64,000 nucleotides of DNA from Palleronia abyssalis (GCF_900302445.1 NZ_ONZF01000004.1:124001-188000), one strand, 5' to 3'. Counted from the first letter of the stretch, positions 27,886 through 37,069 are shown. A program made the numbers and translations. The notes: generated by a model not told the origin, from the letters alone.

Positions 27886-29964
27886 TCAGTTCGCCGCAGC
27901 GATCTGCAGAAGCGGCGTGATGTTGCGCACCGTGGCGCGGCGGTTGGCCCGCTCGGCGTCGTTGGTCGACACCTTCAGGAACCGCTCGCCATAGCCTTGC
28001 ACCACCAGGTTCGACGCGGGCACGTTGAAGTACTCGGTCAAGGCCAGCGCGACCGATTCCGCGCGCCGGTCCGACAGCGCAAGGTTGTAAGCCGCGTCGC
28101 CAACCGCGTCGGTATGACCCTCGACCAGGAAGATGGCGTTCGGGTTCTGGACGATCGTTTCGCGGATGTACTGGCCCAGGCCCCGCAATTCGTCCGCCTG
28201 CTCGGGCCGGATCGCGGCCGAGCCGGTGTCGAAGGTGATCGCTTCCAGATCGACGGCGGGCACCTGTGCGCGCACCTCCTGGATGTTGCGCACCTGGGAC
28301 AAGCTATAGGCGCGGTCGATGCTGCCCTGGGTGGACAGGGCGCGGCGAAGTGCCTCCTGATCGGCGATATCCACGGTCTGCGACTGCTGCGCAGTCTGTT
28401 GCAGCTGCTGGACGTTCACCGGCTGGATGTTCTCGTTCAGGTCGTCGATCAGGACGATCCGTTCCCCATCCGGCGTGATGCGCACACGACGGACGACGCG
28501 AAGCTGCGCGTCGCGAATGGTCACGACCTGGCTGCCGTCGTCATAGGTGACGGTCGTGCGGGTCGAGCCGTCGTTGAAGGTCTGGGTCTGCACCTCGGCA
28601 CCAGGCTGACGCAGAAGGGCGTTGTCGTCCTTGATCAGCTCGTAGCCGCCATCCTGACCCGACACCACCACACGGTCGTCGGAGGACGCGACGACGCGGC
28701 GGTTGTTGTTCAACAGCGCACCGACGGCAAGCGCACCGGCGCCCACCAGAAGCGCCTTTTCAAGGTTGCTGAGCCCGTCGTCATCGTCGTCGTCCGACGC
28801 CTCGTCACGCGGACTGCGGTCGATGGCGGTGTCGAAATCCTCCGAACTGGAACGCGCCTCGGTCTCGGTGACCGTGGTCGTCTCGGTCTCGACGGCTTCG
28901 GCATCGTCGCTTGCGGCAGAGGCGGTGGCGGCCTCGCCCTCCAGCGCCGCTTGCTCGCTGGCGGTGGGGGCGTCGAGGTCCTCGGCCGGGACGGTGTCGG
29001 TCTCGGCAGTGGTGTCCGTCTCGATTTCGGTGACCGGCTCGGCCTCGGCGCTGGCTTCGGTGCCGGCGTCCGCGTCCGTCTCGACCTCGGCTTCGGCTGC
29101 GCCTTCAGCGCCGGTTTCAACTTCGGCGTCGGCCTCGGTTCCAACCTCGACCTCGGTCTCGCCTTCAGCACCGCGCAGGCTTTCTTCAAGCGACTCGGTC
29201 GACGGCATGTCGCCTTCGGCATCAGCAGCGGGGGCTTCGGCGTCAGGGGTCTCGACCGGCTGTTCCGTGGTCTCCACGGTCGGCGTGGCGACGTCCCCGG
29301 CGGTTTCGGGCGTGGCGGTCCCGGGCGCGGTTTCCGTCACCTCGGGGGCCGCAGTGTCCGCGGGTGCGTCGACCGTCTGGTCCACCTGCGGCTCGACGGC
29401 CTCCTCGGCGGTCTCGCCGGACTCCTCGGTCGTCGCCTCAGGGGCCGGGGCTTGCGTTTCGGGCGCGGCCTCGGGTTCGGGTGCGACGTCGGCCGTTGTC
29501 TCGGGCGCAGCTTCCGGGGCGGGCGTTTCCTCTGGCGCGGCTTCCGGGGCGGGCGTTGCCTCGGGGGCGGCTGCCTCTGGCGTTGTCTCTTGCCCGGCTG
29601 CCGGAGCTTCCGTCGGAGCTTCGGGCGCGGCTGGGGCCTCGGGCTCGACCGTCGCGTCAGCGGTCGCGTCGGCGTTCATCTCGGCCTCGGTCTCGACCAT
29701 GTCCGAGTCGACCTCGCCGCCGTCGTTCCCGAGGGGATTTTGAATCCGGTCCTGAACCTGCGCCTCGGACGCACCTAGACCAAGAGCTTGATCCAGCGCG
29801 TTGGTGCAGTCTTCGGATTGCGCGTCGACAGCGCAGGCTTCGGCGGCGCTCTGGACTGCGTCATTCAACGAGTCAGACGTTCCGGTCTGGGCGAACGCCT
29901 GAAACGGCACCGCGAGGTTCAGACTGGCGATGAGCGCGGTCGTGGTGCGAAAAGTGCTTTTCAT
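27886..29964 (-). CDS. OmpA-family protein with long acidic low-complexity region, 692 aa
   Basis: A signal peptide (1-25, AFAQ) precedes a short helical part with two Cys (residues 43 and 53). About 320 residues of E/A/P/T/V-rich low complexity follow (about 80-400), then an Asp run and a hydrophobic stretch (ALLVGAGALAVGALL). A beta region (about 455-520) leads to a C-terminal OmpA peptidoglycan-binding domain: ITFDTGSAAIRPEQ, NAIFLVEGHTDAVGDAAYNL and LSDRRAESV. The domain should hold the protein to the cell wall in the periplasm. The low-complexity part may span the periplasm or be surface-exposed. A terminator follows. Confidence 0.9.
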   Translation of the reverse strand: MKSTFRTTTALIASLNLAVPFQAFAQTGTSDSLNDAVQSAAEACAVDAQSEDCTNALDQALGLGASEAQVQDRIQNPLGNDGGEVDSDMVETEAEMNADATADATVEPEAPAAPEAPTEAPAAGQETTPEAAAPEATPAPEAAPEETPAPEAAPETTADVAPEPEAAPETQAPAPEATTEESGETAEEAVEPQVDQTVDAPADTAAPEVTETAPGTATPETAGDVATPTVETTEQPVETPDAEAPAADAEGDMPSTESLEESLRGAEGETEVEVGTEADAEVETGAEGAAEAEVETDADAGTEASAEAEPVTEIETDTTAETDTVPAEDLDAPTASEQAALEGEAATASAASDDAEAVETETTTVTETEARSSSEDFDTAIDRSPRDEASDDDDDDGLSNLEKALLVGAGALAVGALLNNNRRVVASSDDRVVVSGQDGGYELIKDDNALLRQPGAEVQTQTFNDGSTRTTVTYDDGSQVVTIRDAQLRVVRRVRITPDGERIVLIDDLNENIQPVNVQQLQQTAQQSQTVDIADQEALRRALSTQGSIDRAYSLSQVRNIQEVRAQVPAVDLEAITFDTGSAAIRPEQADELRGLGQYIRETIVQNPNAIFLVEGHTDAVGDAAYNLALSDRRAESVALALTEYFNVPASNLVVQGYGERFLKVSTNDAERANRRATVRNITPLLQIAAAN

Positions 29965-30049
29965 GTTTCCCTGTCTTCCACTGGGTATGGCTGGAGTATA
30001 GAACCGCGACCGGACGGCGACGTTCCATCACGCTTCCGCCACCCGGCGG

Positions 30050-31312
30050 TCAGTCGCGCATCGCCGCCAGCATCCGCGCCTTCTCTCCGACATCGTCGGG
30101 CCGGGAGATCGCCCGGGCCAGCCCTTCGAGCGAGGCGATGTCGTGCCCCGCGCGGAAGCTGTCGACATGCCGCATCATCGTGGCGATGCCCTTTGCCTTC
30201 GGGGCGAAGGCGTCGAAGCGCAGAAGCGGGTTCAGCCAGATCACCCGCCGCGCGGTCAGCGACAGGCGGGCCATGGCCCGGTCGAGCTGGTCCGGATCGC
30301 CCCGGTCCAGCCCGTCGGTGATCAGAAGCACGATCGCCCCCTGCCCCATGACCCGGCGCGACCAGTCGCGGTTGAACTGCGCGATGCTGTCGCCGATCCG
30401 GGTGCCGCCTTCCCAATCCTGCGCCTCGGCCCCAGCGGCGGCCAGTGCCGCATCCACGTCGCGGTGGCGCAGGTGGCGGGTGATGTTGGTCAGACGGGTG
30501 CCGAAGGTGAAGGCATGCACATCCGCCCAGCCTGCGCCCTTGTGGTTCGACACGGCATGAAGGAAATGCAGCACCGCGCGGGAATAGGACGACATCGACC
30601 CCGAGATGTCGCACAGCGCCACCAGCGACGGCCACCGGATCCGGTTGGTCCGGGTCTGGAACCGCGTGACCTCTCCGCCGGTGCGCATCGCGCCCTGCAT
30701 CGTCCGGCGCCAATCGGGACGGCGGCCGAGTTGCGAGGCGATGGTGCGGCGCGATTGCAGCGGCTGGACCGGCAGGGACAGGCGCGCGATCATCCGTTTG
30801 GCGCGCGCCATCTCGGCCGTCGACATCTGCTCGAAATCGAGGGTCTTCAGGCGTTCCTCGTCGGACATGGTGCGGCTGGCGTCGATCTCGATCAGGTCCT
30901 CGCCGGGCTGATCCTCGTCCGGCTGAGGGAGGTCGGGTTCGGTCGCGCCATCCAGAAGCGCCTCGGCCGCGCGTTTCTCGGCCGCCTTGGCCTGCCGGTC
31001 CTCCTGCGTGCCGCGCACCATGGGCGTGAGGAACGACATCATTTGTTCCATGTAGCGCGGGTCGCGCCAGTAGAGACGGAAGATCTGGTCGAAGGTCTCG
31101 CGCTGGTCGCGCCGCGTCACGAAGCAGGCGTGAAGCGTCCAGTAGAAGTCGCGCCTGTCGGTGAAGCCTGCCGCCTCGACCGCGCGGATGGCGTCGACGG
31201 TGCGGCCCGGGCCGATGGGCAGGCCCGCCTTGCGCAGCGCGCGGGCGAACCACGTGATGTTGTGCGCGAGCTTGGGGTCGTCGGGAAGGGTGAGGTCGGC
31301 GTAGTCAGCCAT
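30050..31312 (-). CDS. VWA domain protein, CoxE-like, 420 aa
   Basis: The C-terminal half is a von Willebrand A domain with the MIDAS motif LCDISGSMSS near residue 240 and LLITDGLDRGD near 330. The N-terminal half is helical and carries a charged linker. With the MoxR ATPase directly upstream it forms a MoxR/VWA pair like CoxD/CoxE, which matures the active site of CO-dehydrogenase-type molybdenum hydroxylases. The start at 31312 (MADYADLTLPDD) is chosen because residues upstream derive from a family-2 repeat. Ribosome-binding bases are weak. Confidence 0.88.
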   Translation of the reverse strand: MADYADLTLPDDPKLAHNITWFARALRKAGLPIGPGRTVDAIRAVEAAGFTDRRDFYWTLHACFVTRRDQRETFDQIFRLYWRDPRYMEQMMSFLTPMVRGTQEDRQAKAAEKRAAEALLDGATEPDLPQPDEDQPGEDLIEIDASRTMSDEERLKTLDFEQMSTAEMARAKRMIARLSLPVQPLQSRRTIASQLGRRPDWRRTMQGAMRTGGEVTRFQTRTNRIRWPSLVALCDISGSMSSYSRAVLHFLHAVSNHKGAGWADVHAFTFGTRLTNITRHLRHRDVDAALAAAGAEAQDWEGGTRIGDSIAQFNRDWSRRVMGQGAIVLLITDGLDRGDPDQLDRAMARLSLTARRVIWLNPLLRFDAFAPKAKGIATMMRHVDSFRAGHDIASLEGLARAISRPDDVGEKARMLAAMRD

Positions 31313-31329
31313 GGGGGGCGGCCGGACAA

Positions 31330-31378
31330 GGCGGGGGCGCTGCCCCCGCACCCCCGGGGTATTTTACCAAGGATGAAG
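31330..31378 (+). repeat. Structured intergenic repeat, family 2, copy 2
   Basis: The hairpin GCGGGGGC/GCCCCCGC (31331-31349, GCT loop) is followed by CCCCCGGGGTATTTTACC and AAGGATGAAG. It is the reverse complement layout of copy 1 relative to the flanking genes, lying between the MoxR and VWA genes. Confidence 0.7.
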
Positions 31379-31390
31379 AGGCGGGCCGTA

Positions 31391-32302
31391 TCATGCGGGG
31401 GAGAGGTCGCGCCGGACCTCGTCGAGGAGGCGCTTGGCTTCGGAGCCTTCGAGGCGCTGAATGTCGTCCTGGTACTTCAGGATCGCGCCCAGCGTGTCGG
31501 CGATGACCTGCGGGGAAAGTTCCATCATGTCGAGCGCCAGAAGGCACTTGGCCCAGTCGATGGTTTCCGCGACGCCCGGCTTCTTGAACAGATCCTCGGT
31601 GCGCAGGCGCTGGACGAAGGCGACGACCTCGCGGCTGAGGCGGTCCGAGGCTTCGGGCGCGCGGGCCTTCAGGATCGCGATCTCGCGCTCGAAGGCGGGG
31701 TAGTCGACCCAATGATACAGGCAGCGGCGTTTGAGGGCATCGTGCACCTCGCGCGTGCGGTTCGAGGTCAGGATGACGATGGGTGGCTCGGGCGCGCGGA
31801 TGGTGCCGAGTTCGGGGATCGTTACAGCGAAGTCGGACAGCGCTTCGAGCAGGAACGCCTCGAACGGGGCGTCGGTGCGGTCGATCTCGTCGATCAGAAG
31901 GACCGGGGCGCCGCCGGGCTGGGGGCGCATGGCGTCCAGCAGGGGGCGCGAGATCAGGTAGTCCTCGGTGAAAAGCTCGGTCTTCAGCGCGTCACGGTCG
32001 GCCCCGCCCGTCGCTTCGGCGGCGCGGATGGCGATCATCTGTTCGGCGAAGTTCCATTCGTAGACGGCCGAGGCGGCGTCCAGCCCCTCGTAGCATTGCA
32101 GCCGGATCAGGCGACGGCCCAGCGCGGCGGCCAGGGCTTTCGCGATCTCGGTCTTGCCGGTCCCGGCCTCGCCTTCGAGGAACAGCGGTCGCCCCAGCTT
32201 CAGCGCAAGGAAGGCAACAGTCGCCAGCGGACGGCCGCAGACATAGTCCTGCGAGGCCAGCAGGTCCTGCACCGCGTCGATGGATGCCGGCAGATCGGTC
32301 AT
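31391..32302 (-). CDS. MoxR-family AAA+ ATPase, CoxD-like, 303 aa
   Basis: This AAA+ ATPase has Walker A GEAGTGKTE (44-52), Walker B LLIDEIDR near 137 and sensor LTSNRTREV near 177. It is of typical MoxR length. MoxR proteins act as chaperones with VWA partners. Here the VWA gene follows after 78 bp, and XdhC and molybdopterin proteins lie a few kilobases downstream, so maturation of a molybdenum hydroxylase is the likely role. No coxL, coxM or coxS genes are in the window. Confidence 0.92.
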   Translation of the reverse strand: MTDLPASIDAVQDLLASQDYVCGRPLATVAFLALKLGRPLFLEGEAGTGKTEIAKALAAALGRRLIRLQCYEGLDAASAVYEWNFAEQMIAIRAAEATGGADRDALKTELFTEDYLISRPLLDAMRPQPGGAPVLLIDEIDRTDAPFEAFLLEALSDFAVTIPELGTIRAPEPPIVILTSNRTREVHDALKRRCLYHWVDYPAFEREIAILKARAPEASDRLSREVVAFVQRLRTEDLFKKPGVAETIDWAKCLLALDMMELSPQVIADTLGAILKYQDDIQRLEGSEAKRLLDEVRRDLSPA

Positions 32303-32367
32303 TCGAAGCCCTCCCTTGGTGCGGGGATACGTGCATCCGAGGCCGGCGGCGTCAATGCGCCGATGGT

Positions 32368-33399
32368 CTAGGCCCCGCCGCCCTGCTGGAACAGGCGGAT
32401 CAGCGTCCGCGCGGTCTCGGGGTCCGGCGGCGTGCTGGTCGTGGCCAGAAGCAGCCGCCCGTAAAGCTTGACGGTGGCCGGGTCCTGCAGAGCGCGTCGG
32501 AAGGTGGCGCGGTGCCAGTCGAGGCTGGCGGCCTCGGCCCGGGCGACGCCGGGCAAAGCGCGCAGGCGGTCGAGCTCGGCCGCCGTGGCAGGCGCCATGC
32601 GCGCGATGCTGTCATCAGGGACGGTGTTGAAGTTACGCTCCACCCAGTAGGTCAGATCGACGGGCTTGTCGGTGTGGTTGGGCAAGCCGCGGGCGGCTTT
32701 TGCGACGAACTCCTCGGCCGAGCGGACGGAGTAGTGGTTGAGCTGGACCCGGTCGGTTGCAAGCGGCGCGCCCCACAGCATGATCCGGCCGCCTTGCGCA
32801 AAATCCCCGGGCAGGGGCGTGCCCGAACCGTCGACCCAGGCCGCCACCCGGTCCTTCAGCGGTTTCGGCCGGTGAACCCCAGGCGCGCGAAAGGCCTTGC
32901 GCCGGAAGAGCGTCTTGAAAAACCGCGCCAGCGCCGGGTAGAGCGCGTCTTCGGGAATGGCGCGGGTGAAGGCCTGCGTCGGGGGTACCGGGGGCCGCAT
33001 GGCATGACCCGCATGGCCGAACAGGCGCCACGGCAAAACGATGGCGTCCGCATCGCACGCGGCGATCAGGTCCTGCACTGTGTCGAGCGGGGCGCGCAGA
33101 TTCAGGTACTCGTCGCAATCGATCACGGCGACCCAGTCCGCCGCCCCCATCGCGGGATGCGACCCGGCCTGACGCAGGGCCGACCATTGCGGCGTCTTGC
33201 CTTCGGGGACTGCGCTGCGCAGATGGGTGACGATACCAGCGCCTTGCAGAAGGTCCAGAAGCGTGTCGGTCCCGTCGGCGCAGTCGTTGGTGAACAGCAG
33301 CCAGTCGGTGATCCCGGCGGCCCGGTGATGGGCCAGCCAGTGCAACAGGTTCGCCCCCTCGTCGCGCAGGCACGAGACGCCCAGCACGCGCTGGGTCAA
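32368..33399 (-). CDS. Glycosyltransferase (GT2/GT92-like), 343 aa
   Basis: This GT-A fold enzyme opens with VSCLRDEGANLLHWLAHH and FTNDCADGT, and has the metal-binding VIDCDEYLNL (D94, D96). Later motifs are GVHRPK, DGSGTPLP, LNHYSVRSAEEF and the closing helical part. It is homologous along its length to residues 375-700 of the 747-aa protein at 38655-40898. The start is taken as TTG at 33399, overlapping the stop of the upstream gene (TTGA); GTG at 33387 is an alternative. Donor and acceptor are unknown. Members of this group usually act on surface glycans. Confidence 0.85.
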   Translation of the reverse strand: MTQRVLGVSCLRDEGANLLHWLAHHRAAGITDWLLFTNDCADGTDTLLDLLQGAGIVTHLRSAVPEGKTPQWSALRQAGSHPAMGAADWVAVIDCDEYLNLRAPLDTVQDLIAACDADAIVLPWRLFGHAGHAMRPPVPPTQAFTRAIPEDALYPALARFFKTLFRRKAFRAPGVHRPKPLKDRVAAWVDGSGTPLPGDFAQGGRIMLWGAPLATDRVQLNHYSVRSAEEFVAKAARGLPNHTDKPVDLTYWVERNFNTVPDDSIARMAPATAAELDRLRALPGVARAEAASLDWHRATFRRALQDPATVKLYGRLLLATTSTPPDPETARTLIRLFQQGGGA

Positions 33400-34331
33400 G
33401 GGACGATCAGCTCGACGCCGGGGATTGCCGCGATCCGGTCGAGGTCCTCCTCGTATAGGGTCGTCAGAACCTCGATCCCCTCGGGCGGGATGCCGGGCAG
33501 GTCCAGCGATTCCTCGACCTCGTCGGGGGCCGCGAATTTCGACAGGAACAGCTCGATCACCTTCATGGCGTGGTCCTCCTCCATATCGGGCCGGCGGGCC
33601 ACATACGCATCGAAGGCCGACCGCCCCGCGTCGGTCATTATCTCGCGTGCGACCTCGAACCGGCCGGTCATGGCGTGACCGGGATCGAGGCCCGCGGCCC
33701 GGCGCAGAACCTCGTTCCAGACGAACGGCGTGTCTTCGTTCGCCCAGACGGTGATGGGGGCGTCGGGCACCCCCTCGCGCATCCGCTGGATCACGTCCGA
33801 CCAGCGCAGAGTGCGCAGATCCACGCGTCCCAGGAAGGTCTCGAAATCCTCCACAGGGCCCACCCGACGATAAAGCGCGGGAAGGAAGGTCGCGGGGTTG
33901 CGGACGGCGCACATGAACTCGACGTCGCAATCGGGGAACAGGTTGCGCAGCTCACGCGCCTTGTCGGCCGCGTTGACATAGATGCCGCCGTCCCGGCACA
34001 CGCGTCCGGGCGCTGACATGAAACTGTCGTAGGACAGGACCAGTCGATCGACCAGCGTGGTGCCGATCAGCCGTTCGAAAAGCTCTTCCTGGTCGGCCAG
34101 TCCGGCCGGTTCGCCCTTAAGGCGACGGGTCGCGAACTCGCGTAGGACACCGGTGAAGAACTTCTGTCGCGGGACGGCGATCGCCTTCTCTTCCAGAAGG
34201 GGCTTGTCGCGGCGCAGCGACCACAGAAGCTTCTCGTCGTCCGTGCAGATGAAACCCACATGCAGCACGACCTCGGTGTCCGGGTCGCTATAGACACGTC
34301 GCGAAAGGTCCGGTTGGATGGCGTCGGTCAC
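33396..34331 (-). CDS. Sulfotransferase-like protein with degenerate P-loop, 311 aa
   Basis: No family can be named with certainty. The N terminus (VVLHVGFICTDDEKLLWSLR, then RDKPLLEEKAIAVP) follows the layout of bacterial sulfotransferases, where H-[VI]-G-x-x-KTGTT is followed by the NRxxLxxxGIxYP segment. The KTGTT phosphate-binding residues are absent. A later AVRNPATFLPALYRR resembles their second PAPS-binding segment. It may therefore be a pseudo-enzyme or use another donor. The start is GTG at 34331 with AAGGGG about eight bases upstream; no ATG fits. It overlaps the glycosyltransferase gene that follows, so they form a two-gene operon. Confidence 0.6.
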   Translation of the reverse strand: MTDAIQPDLSRRVYSDPDTEVVLHVGFICTDDEKLLWSLRRDKPLLEEKAIAVPRQKFFTGVLREFATRRLKGEPAGLADQEELFERLIGTTLVDRLVLSYDSFMSAPGRVCRDGGIYVNAADKARELRNLFPDCDVEFMCAVRNPATFLPALYRRVGPVEDFETFLGRVDLRTLRWSDVIQRMREGVPDAPITVWANEDTPFVWNEVLRRAAGLDPGHAMTGRFEVAREIMTDAGRSAFDAYVARRPDMEEDHAMKVIELFLSKFAAPDEVEESLDLPGIPPEGIEVLTTLYEEDLDRIAAIPGVELIVP

Positions 34332-34483
34332 GATATGGGTCCCCTTGCCTGCCGGTTCTACGGTATCGTGGGGCCTGTCCGCAAGCGATGCACCATGCCT
34401 TGGCGGGGTCGCACATGCTCCATATTGTCGCCACCAATCTTGGTTAAGCTTTCCCTTGGACCGCAGAATACCGGAGGCGAAGG

Positions 34484-35449
34484 ATGAATCCCATGGCTGA
34501 GGACGATGTCGACCGCCCCGAGACGGTCGAGGATCTGGACTTCGCGCTCGAGGATCTGGCGGGAAAGCGCGGTTATCACCGACAACTCGATGCGGATCAT
34601 ACCGCGACGTTCCTGCCACGGGGCGGCGCGCTGATCGTCTCGTTCGAAGAAACGGACGAGACGCTGGCCCGCGCCACCGGTCTGCCTGTCGCCTTCGACT
34701 TCGCAGAAGAGAAATCGTGGTCCGTGCTGCATATCGCAGCCAGGCGCCGGACGTGGTTCCGGGGCGATGCGGTGTTTTCCTTCTTTGACGAGCTGTCGGA
34801 CGACGTGCTGTTCGACGAGTACGACCGGGTGATCTTCTTCGGGGCGGGCACGGGCGGATACGCCGCCGCCGCGTATTCCGTGGCGGCCCCTGGCGCGCGC
34901 GTGATCGCGGTGTCACCCTTCGCAAGCGCGGATCTGGCGCGCGCGGGATGGGATTCGCGGGTGCGCGATACGTTGGAGGTACAGGGCGCCCCCCGATACG
35001 CCTTCGCGCCCGAGATGATCGTGGCCGCCGAAGAAGCCTTCATCCTGTTTGACAAGACCTCCCTCTTCGAACACGTCCATGCCAGCCTGTTTTACGGCGA
35101 CAACGTCACGCGGCTGGCCGTTCCGGGCCTGGGCTGGATCCGGGGCGTCCCGCTGGAGCGAAGCCTGGAAGGCATCGGCGCCCTGCATCCTCTGGTCCAG
35201 GGGTTTGGCCTCGGCGCACTGGACCGTGTTGGTGCATACGGCCTGCTCAGGGCACGCTATCGCCACAACCCGTATCTGCGGGCGCTGCTCGACCGGACGG
35301 TCGAACGCGGCGGCGACCGCCTGACCGCACGTTTGTGCCAGAAAGTCCTTTCCCAGGGCAAGGCACCCGCTTTCCGCCGCCGCCTGCGCGAAGCCCGCGC
35401 CCGGCTCGAGGCCGAAGGTACCCTGCCCGACTGGCTGTCCGAAGCGTAG
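34484..35449 (+). CDS. Alpha/beta-hydrolase-like protein lacking the nucleophile, 321 aa
   Basis: The central part (about 75-270) resembles the C-terminal domain of the protein at 35690-37069: W(S)xL, WFR, FF, then VIFFGAGTGGYAAAAYS (elbow at 120-125) and SPFASADLARAGWDSR. In the relative the elbow is G-A-S-M-G, with a Ser nucleophile; here it is G-A-G-T-G, so Ser is replaced by Gly122. Catalysis by the usual mechanism is therefore unlikely. The ATG at 34484 has GGAGG six bases upstream. It is the only plus-strand gene of this locus, divergent from the sulfotransferase-like operon. Confidence 0.7.
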   Translation: MNPMAEDDVDRPETVEDLDFALEDLAGKRGYHRQLDADHTATFLPRGGALIVSFEETDETLARATGLPVAFDFAEEKSWSVLHIAARRRTWFRGDAVFSFFDELSDDVLFDEYDRVIFFGAGTGGYAAAAYSVAAPGARVIAVSPFASADLARAGWDSRVRDTLEVQGAPRYAFAPEMIVAAEEAFILFDKTSLFEHVHASLFYGDNVTRLAVPGLGWIRGVPLERSLEGIGALHPLVQGFGLGALDRVGAYGLLRARYRHNPYLRALLDRTVERGGDRLTARLCQKVLSQGKAPAFRRRLREARARLEAEGTLPDWLSEA

Positions 35450-35502
35450 TCCAGGCCTCCGCCAAGGCGGCATCCAAATCGCGACCAGCTTTCCCGCCTC
35501 CA

Positions 35503-35561
35503 CTTCATCCTTGTGAAAATACCCCGGGGGAGGACGCGCAGCGTCCGGGGGCAGCGCCCCC
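35503..35561 (-). repeat. Structured intergenic repeat, family 2, copy 3
   Basis: CTTCATCCTTG, AAAATACCCCGGGGG, then two successive hairpins: GGACGC/GCGTCC (35532-35546) and GGGGGC/GCCCCC (35547-35561), each with a 3-nt loop. It lies in the convergent gap between the two hydrolase-like genes. Confidence 0.7.
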
Positions 35562-35689
35562 GACCTGGATCGAGTCGGCACAACGCGGACACCTTTTCCC
35601 CAGTTTACAAAGCCTGCAACGCTCCGGGATTTCTCCGGGCAACGAGCCCGCCGGAACCGTTCAACCGACGCCGGGCGCAGGTCTGCCGA

Positions 35690-37069
35690 TCAGGACGCGG
35701 CCTGCAACTGGCTCGCGATCCCCCGCAGCGCCTTGTCGGAGCGCCGCGCCAAGATGTGGTTGCACACCTTGAGCGCCAGATCCGGATGCCCCCGCTCGAC
35801 CGCGTGATGGACCAGTTCGCGCTGGTATCGCGGCAGGTCGCGCCGCTTGCGCAGAAGCTGATAGAAGCTCGGCCGATCCAGCGTCCCTTCTATCGCGGCG
35901 ATGGTGATTTCCTTCAACGCGCCCATCTGTTGCAGGGACGAACCCAGACGATGCCCAAGAAGCGGACATTGCCAATGCGCCACGTTTGCCCCCGTGAACC
36001 GCGCCGCATGGGCCGCGTCCGGCGCGACATATGGATCATAAAGGATATGTACCCGCCCAGCCGCCTGCGAGGTGATCGCGGCATCGCCGAACGGCCCGGA
36101 AAAATCGCGGTCCCACGCGGTCTTGTACCGCATCTCCCAAGGCACGATCGTTTTGTCGAGCGTCGATTGCGGCGAGGTCACGAACACCGTGGATCCCGGC
36201 GCCGCAGCCGAGAACGCGGCGGCCGCATAGCCACCCATGCTGGCGCCGTAGAACACCACCCGGCCGAACCGGTCGAAGAACCCGCCATCGCGCAGGCCCA
36301 TGAACGCCTCGTCCACACGGGGATCGCGGAACCAGGTCCAGCCGTTGGCCATAACGCCCAGCATCGACCAGCCTTGCGCCTTGATGAACGAATATCCCCA
36401 TGGGCGTCGTTCGTCGCGTTTCTCCATCGCGATATCGAGGTTGTCGAAGGTCACGACCAGGGTGTCCGACCGCTCCTGGAACAGCATCGAATGTTCGCCC
36501 AGATCCTCGAAGAACCCGGCGGGGCCGGCCAGGTCCTGCGCGATCTCGGACCACGCGCCGGCATTGCCCGTCACCGGCGTGGCCGACAGGATCGCCCGGC
36601 CCGGGCGGCCCTTTGCAGGCTCGACCAGGGTGTTGCAGGTGCCGAATTCCTTGAGGAACGGATAGCTTCCCGAGCCCAGCTTGATGTCCAGCACCACACG
36701 GCTTTGCGGGTGCAACCCGTTAGCCAGCACCTTGCGGAAATGCTTGATCTTGTGGGTCGACCCGAACCCGCCCAGCGTGGCGATCACGTCGTAGGGGCGA
36801 ATCTTCTTGCCCGGATCGGCGGGCTTCACACGTTCGGGGTCGCCGCCGTGCCGGGCGATCCCGGCCAGATAGGCCTGAAGCGCGGCGTCGTCGACTGGCT
36901 GACGCGCCCCTTCAGCATCCATCGCGAAAACATCGACCTTCGCGCCGTAGCGCTTTTGTAGCGCCGCGGCCAGTTCCGGCGTGGTGCCGTTCACGTCGGC
37001 CACGCGGTCGACGTCGTCGCGATCCAGCGCGTCCAGGATTTGGCGAATTTCGGGGGCAGAAAGGGTCAT
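35690..37069 (-). CDS. Fusion of a degenerate methyltransferase-like domain and an alpha/beta-hydrolase-like domain, 459 aa
   Basis: Residues 10-165 resemble the C-terminal methyltransferase of the neighbouring 524-aa protein, most clearly at RVVLDIKLGSGSYPFLKEFG (125-143; neighbour: RIVLDIRKGSGGIPYLKQLG). At the SAM motif I position it has VADVNGTTPE instead of a G-x-G-x-G loop, so SAM binding is doubtful. Residues 185-459 form a hydrolase-like domain with the nucleophile elbow YGASMGGYAAAAFS (S277), relatives of which are sometimes misnamed PAPS reductase. The ATG overlaps the stop of the upstream gene (ATGA), so both are made together. Substrate unknown. Confidence 0.7.
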   Translation of the reverse strand: MTLSAPEIRQILDALDRDDVDRVADVNGTTPELAAALQKRYGAKVDVFAMDAEGARQPVDDAALQAYLAGIARHGGDPERVKPADPGKKIRPYDVIATLGGFGSTHKIKHFRKVLANGLHPQSRVVLDIKLGSGSYPFLKEFGTCNTLVEPAKGRPGRAILSATPVTGNAGAWSEIAQDLAGPAGFFEDLGEHSMLFQERSDTLVVTFDNLDIAMEKRDERRPWGYSFIKAQGWSMLGVMANGWTWFRDPRVDEAFMGLRDGGFFDRFGRVVFYGASMGGYAAAAFSAAAPGSTVFVTSPQSTLDKTIVPWEMRYKTAWDRDFSGPFGDAAITSQAAGRVHILYDPYVAPDAAHAARFTGANVAHWQCPLLGHRLGSSLQQMGALKEITIAAIEGTLDRPSFYQLLRKRRDLPRYQRELVHHAVERGHPDLALKVCNHILARRSDKALRGIASQLQAAS

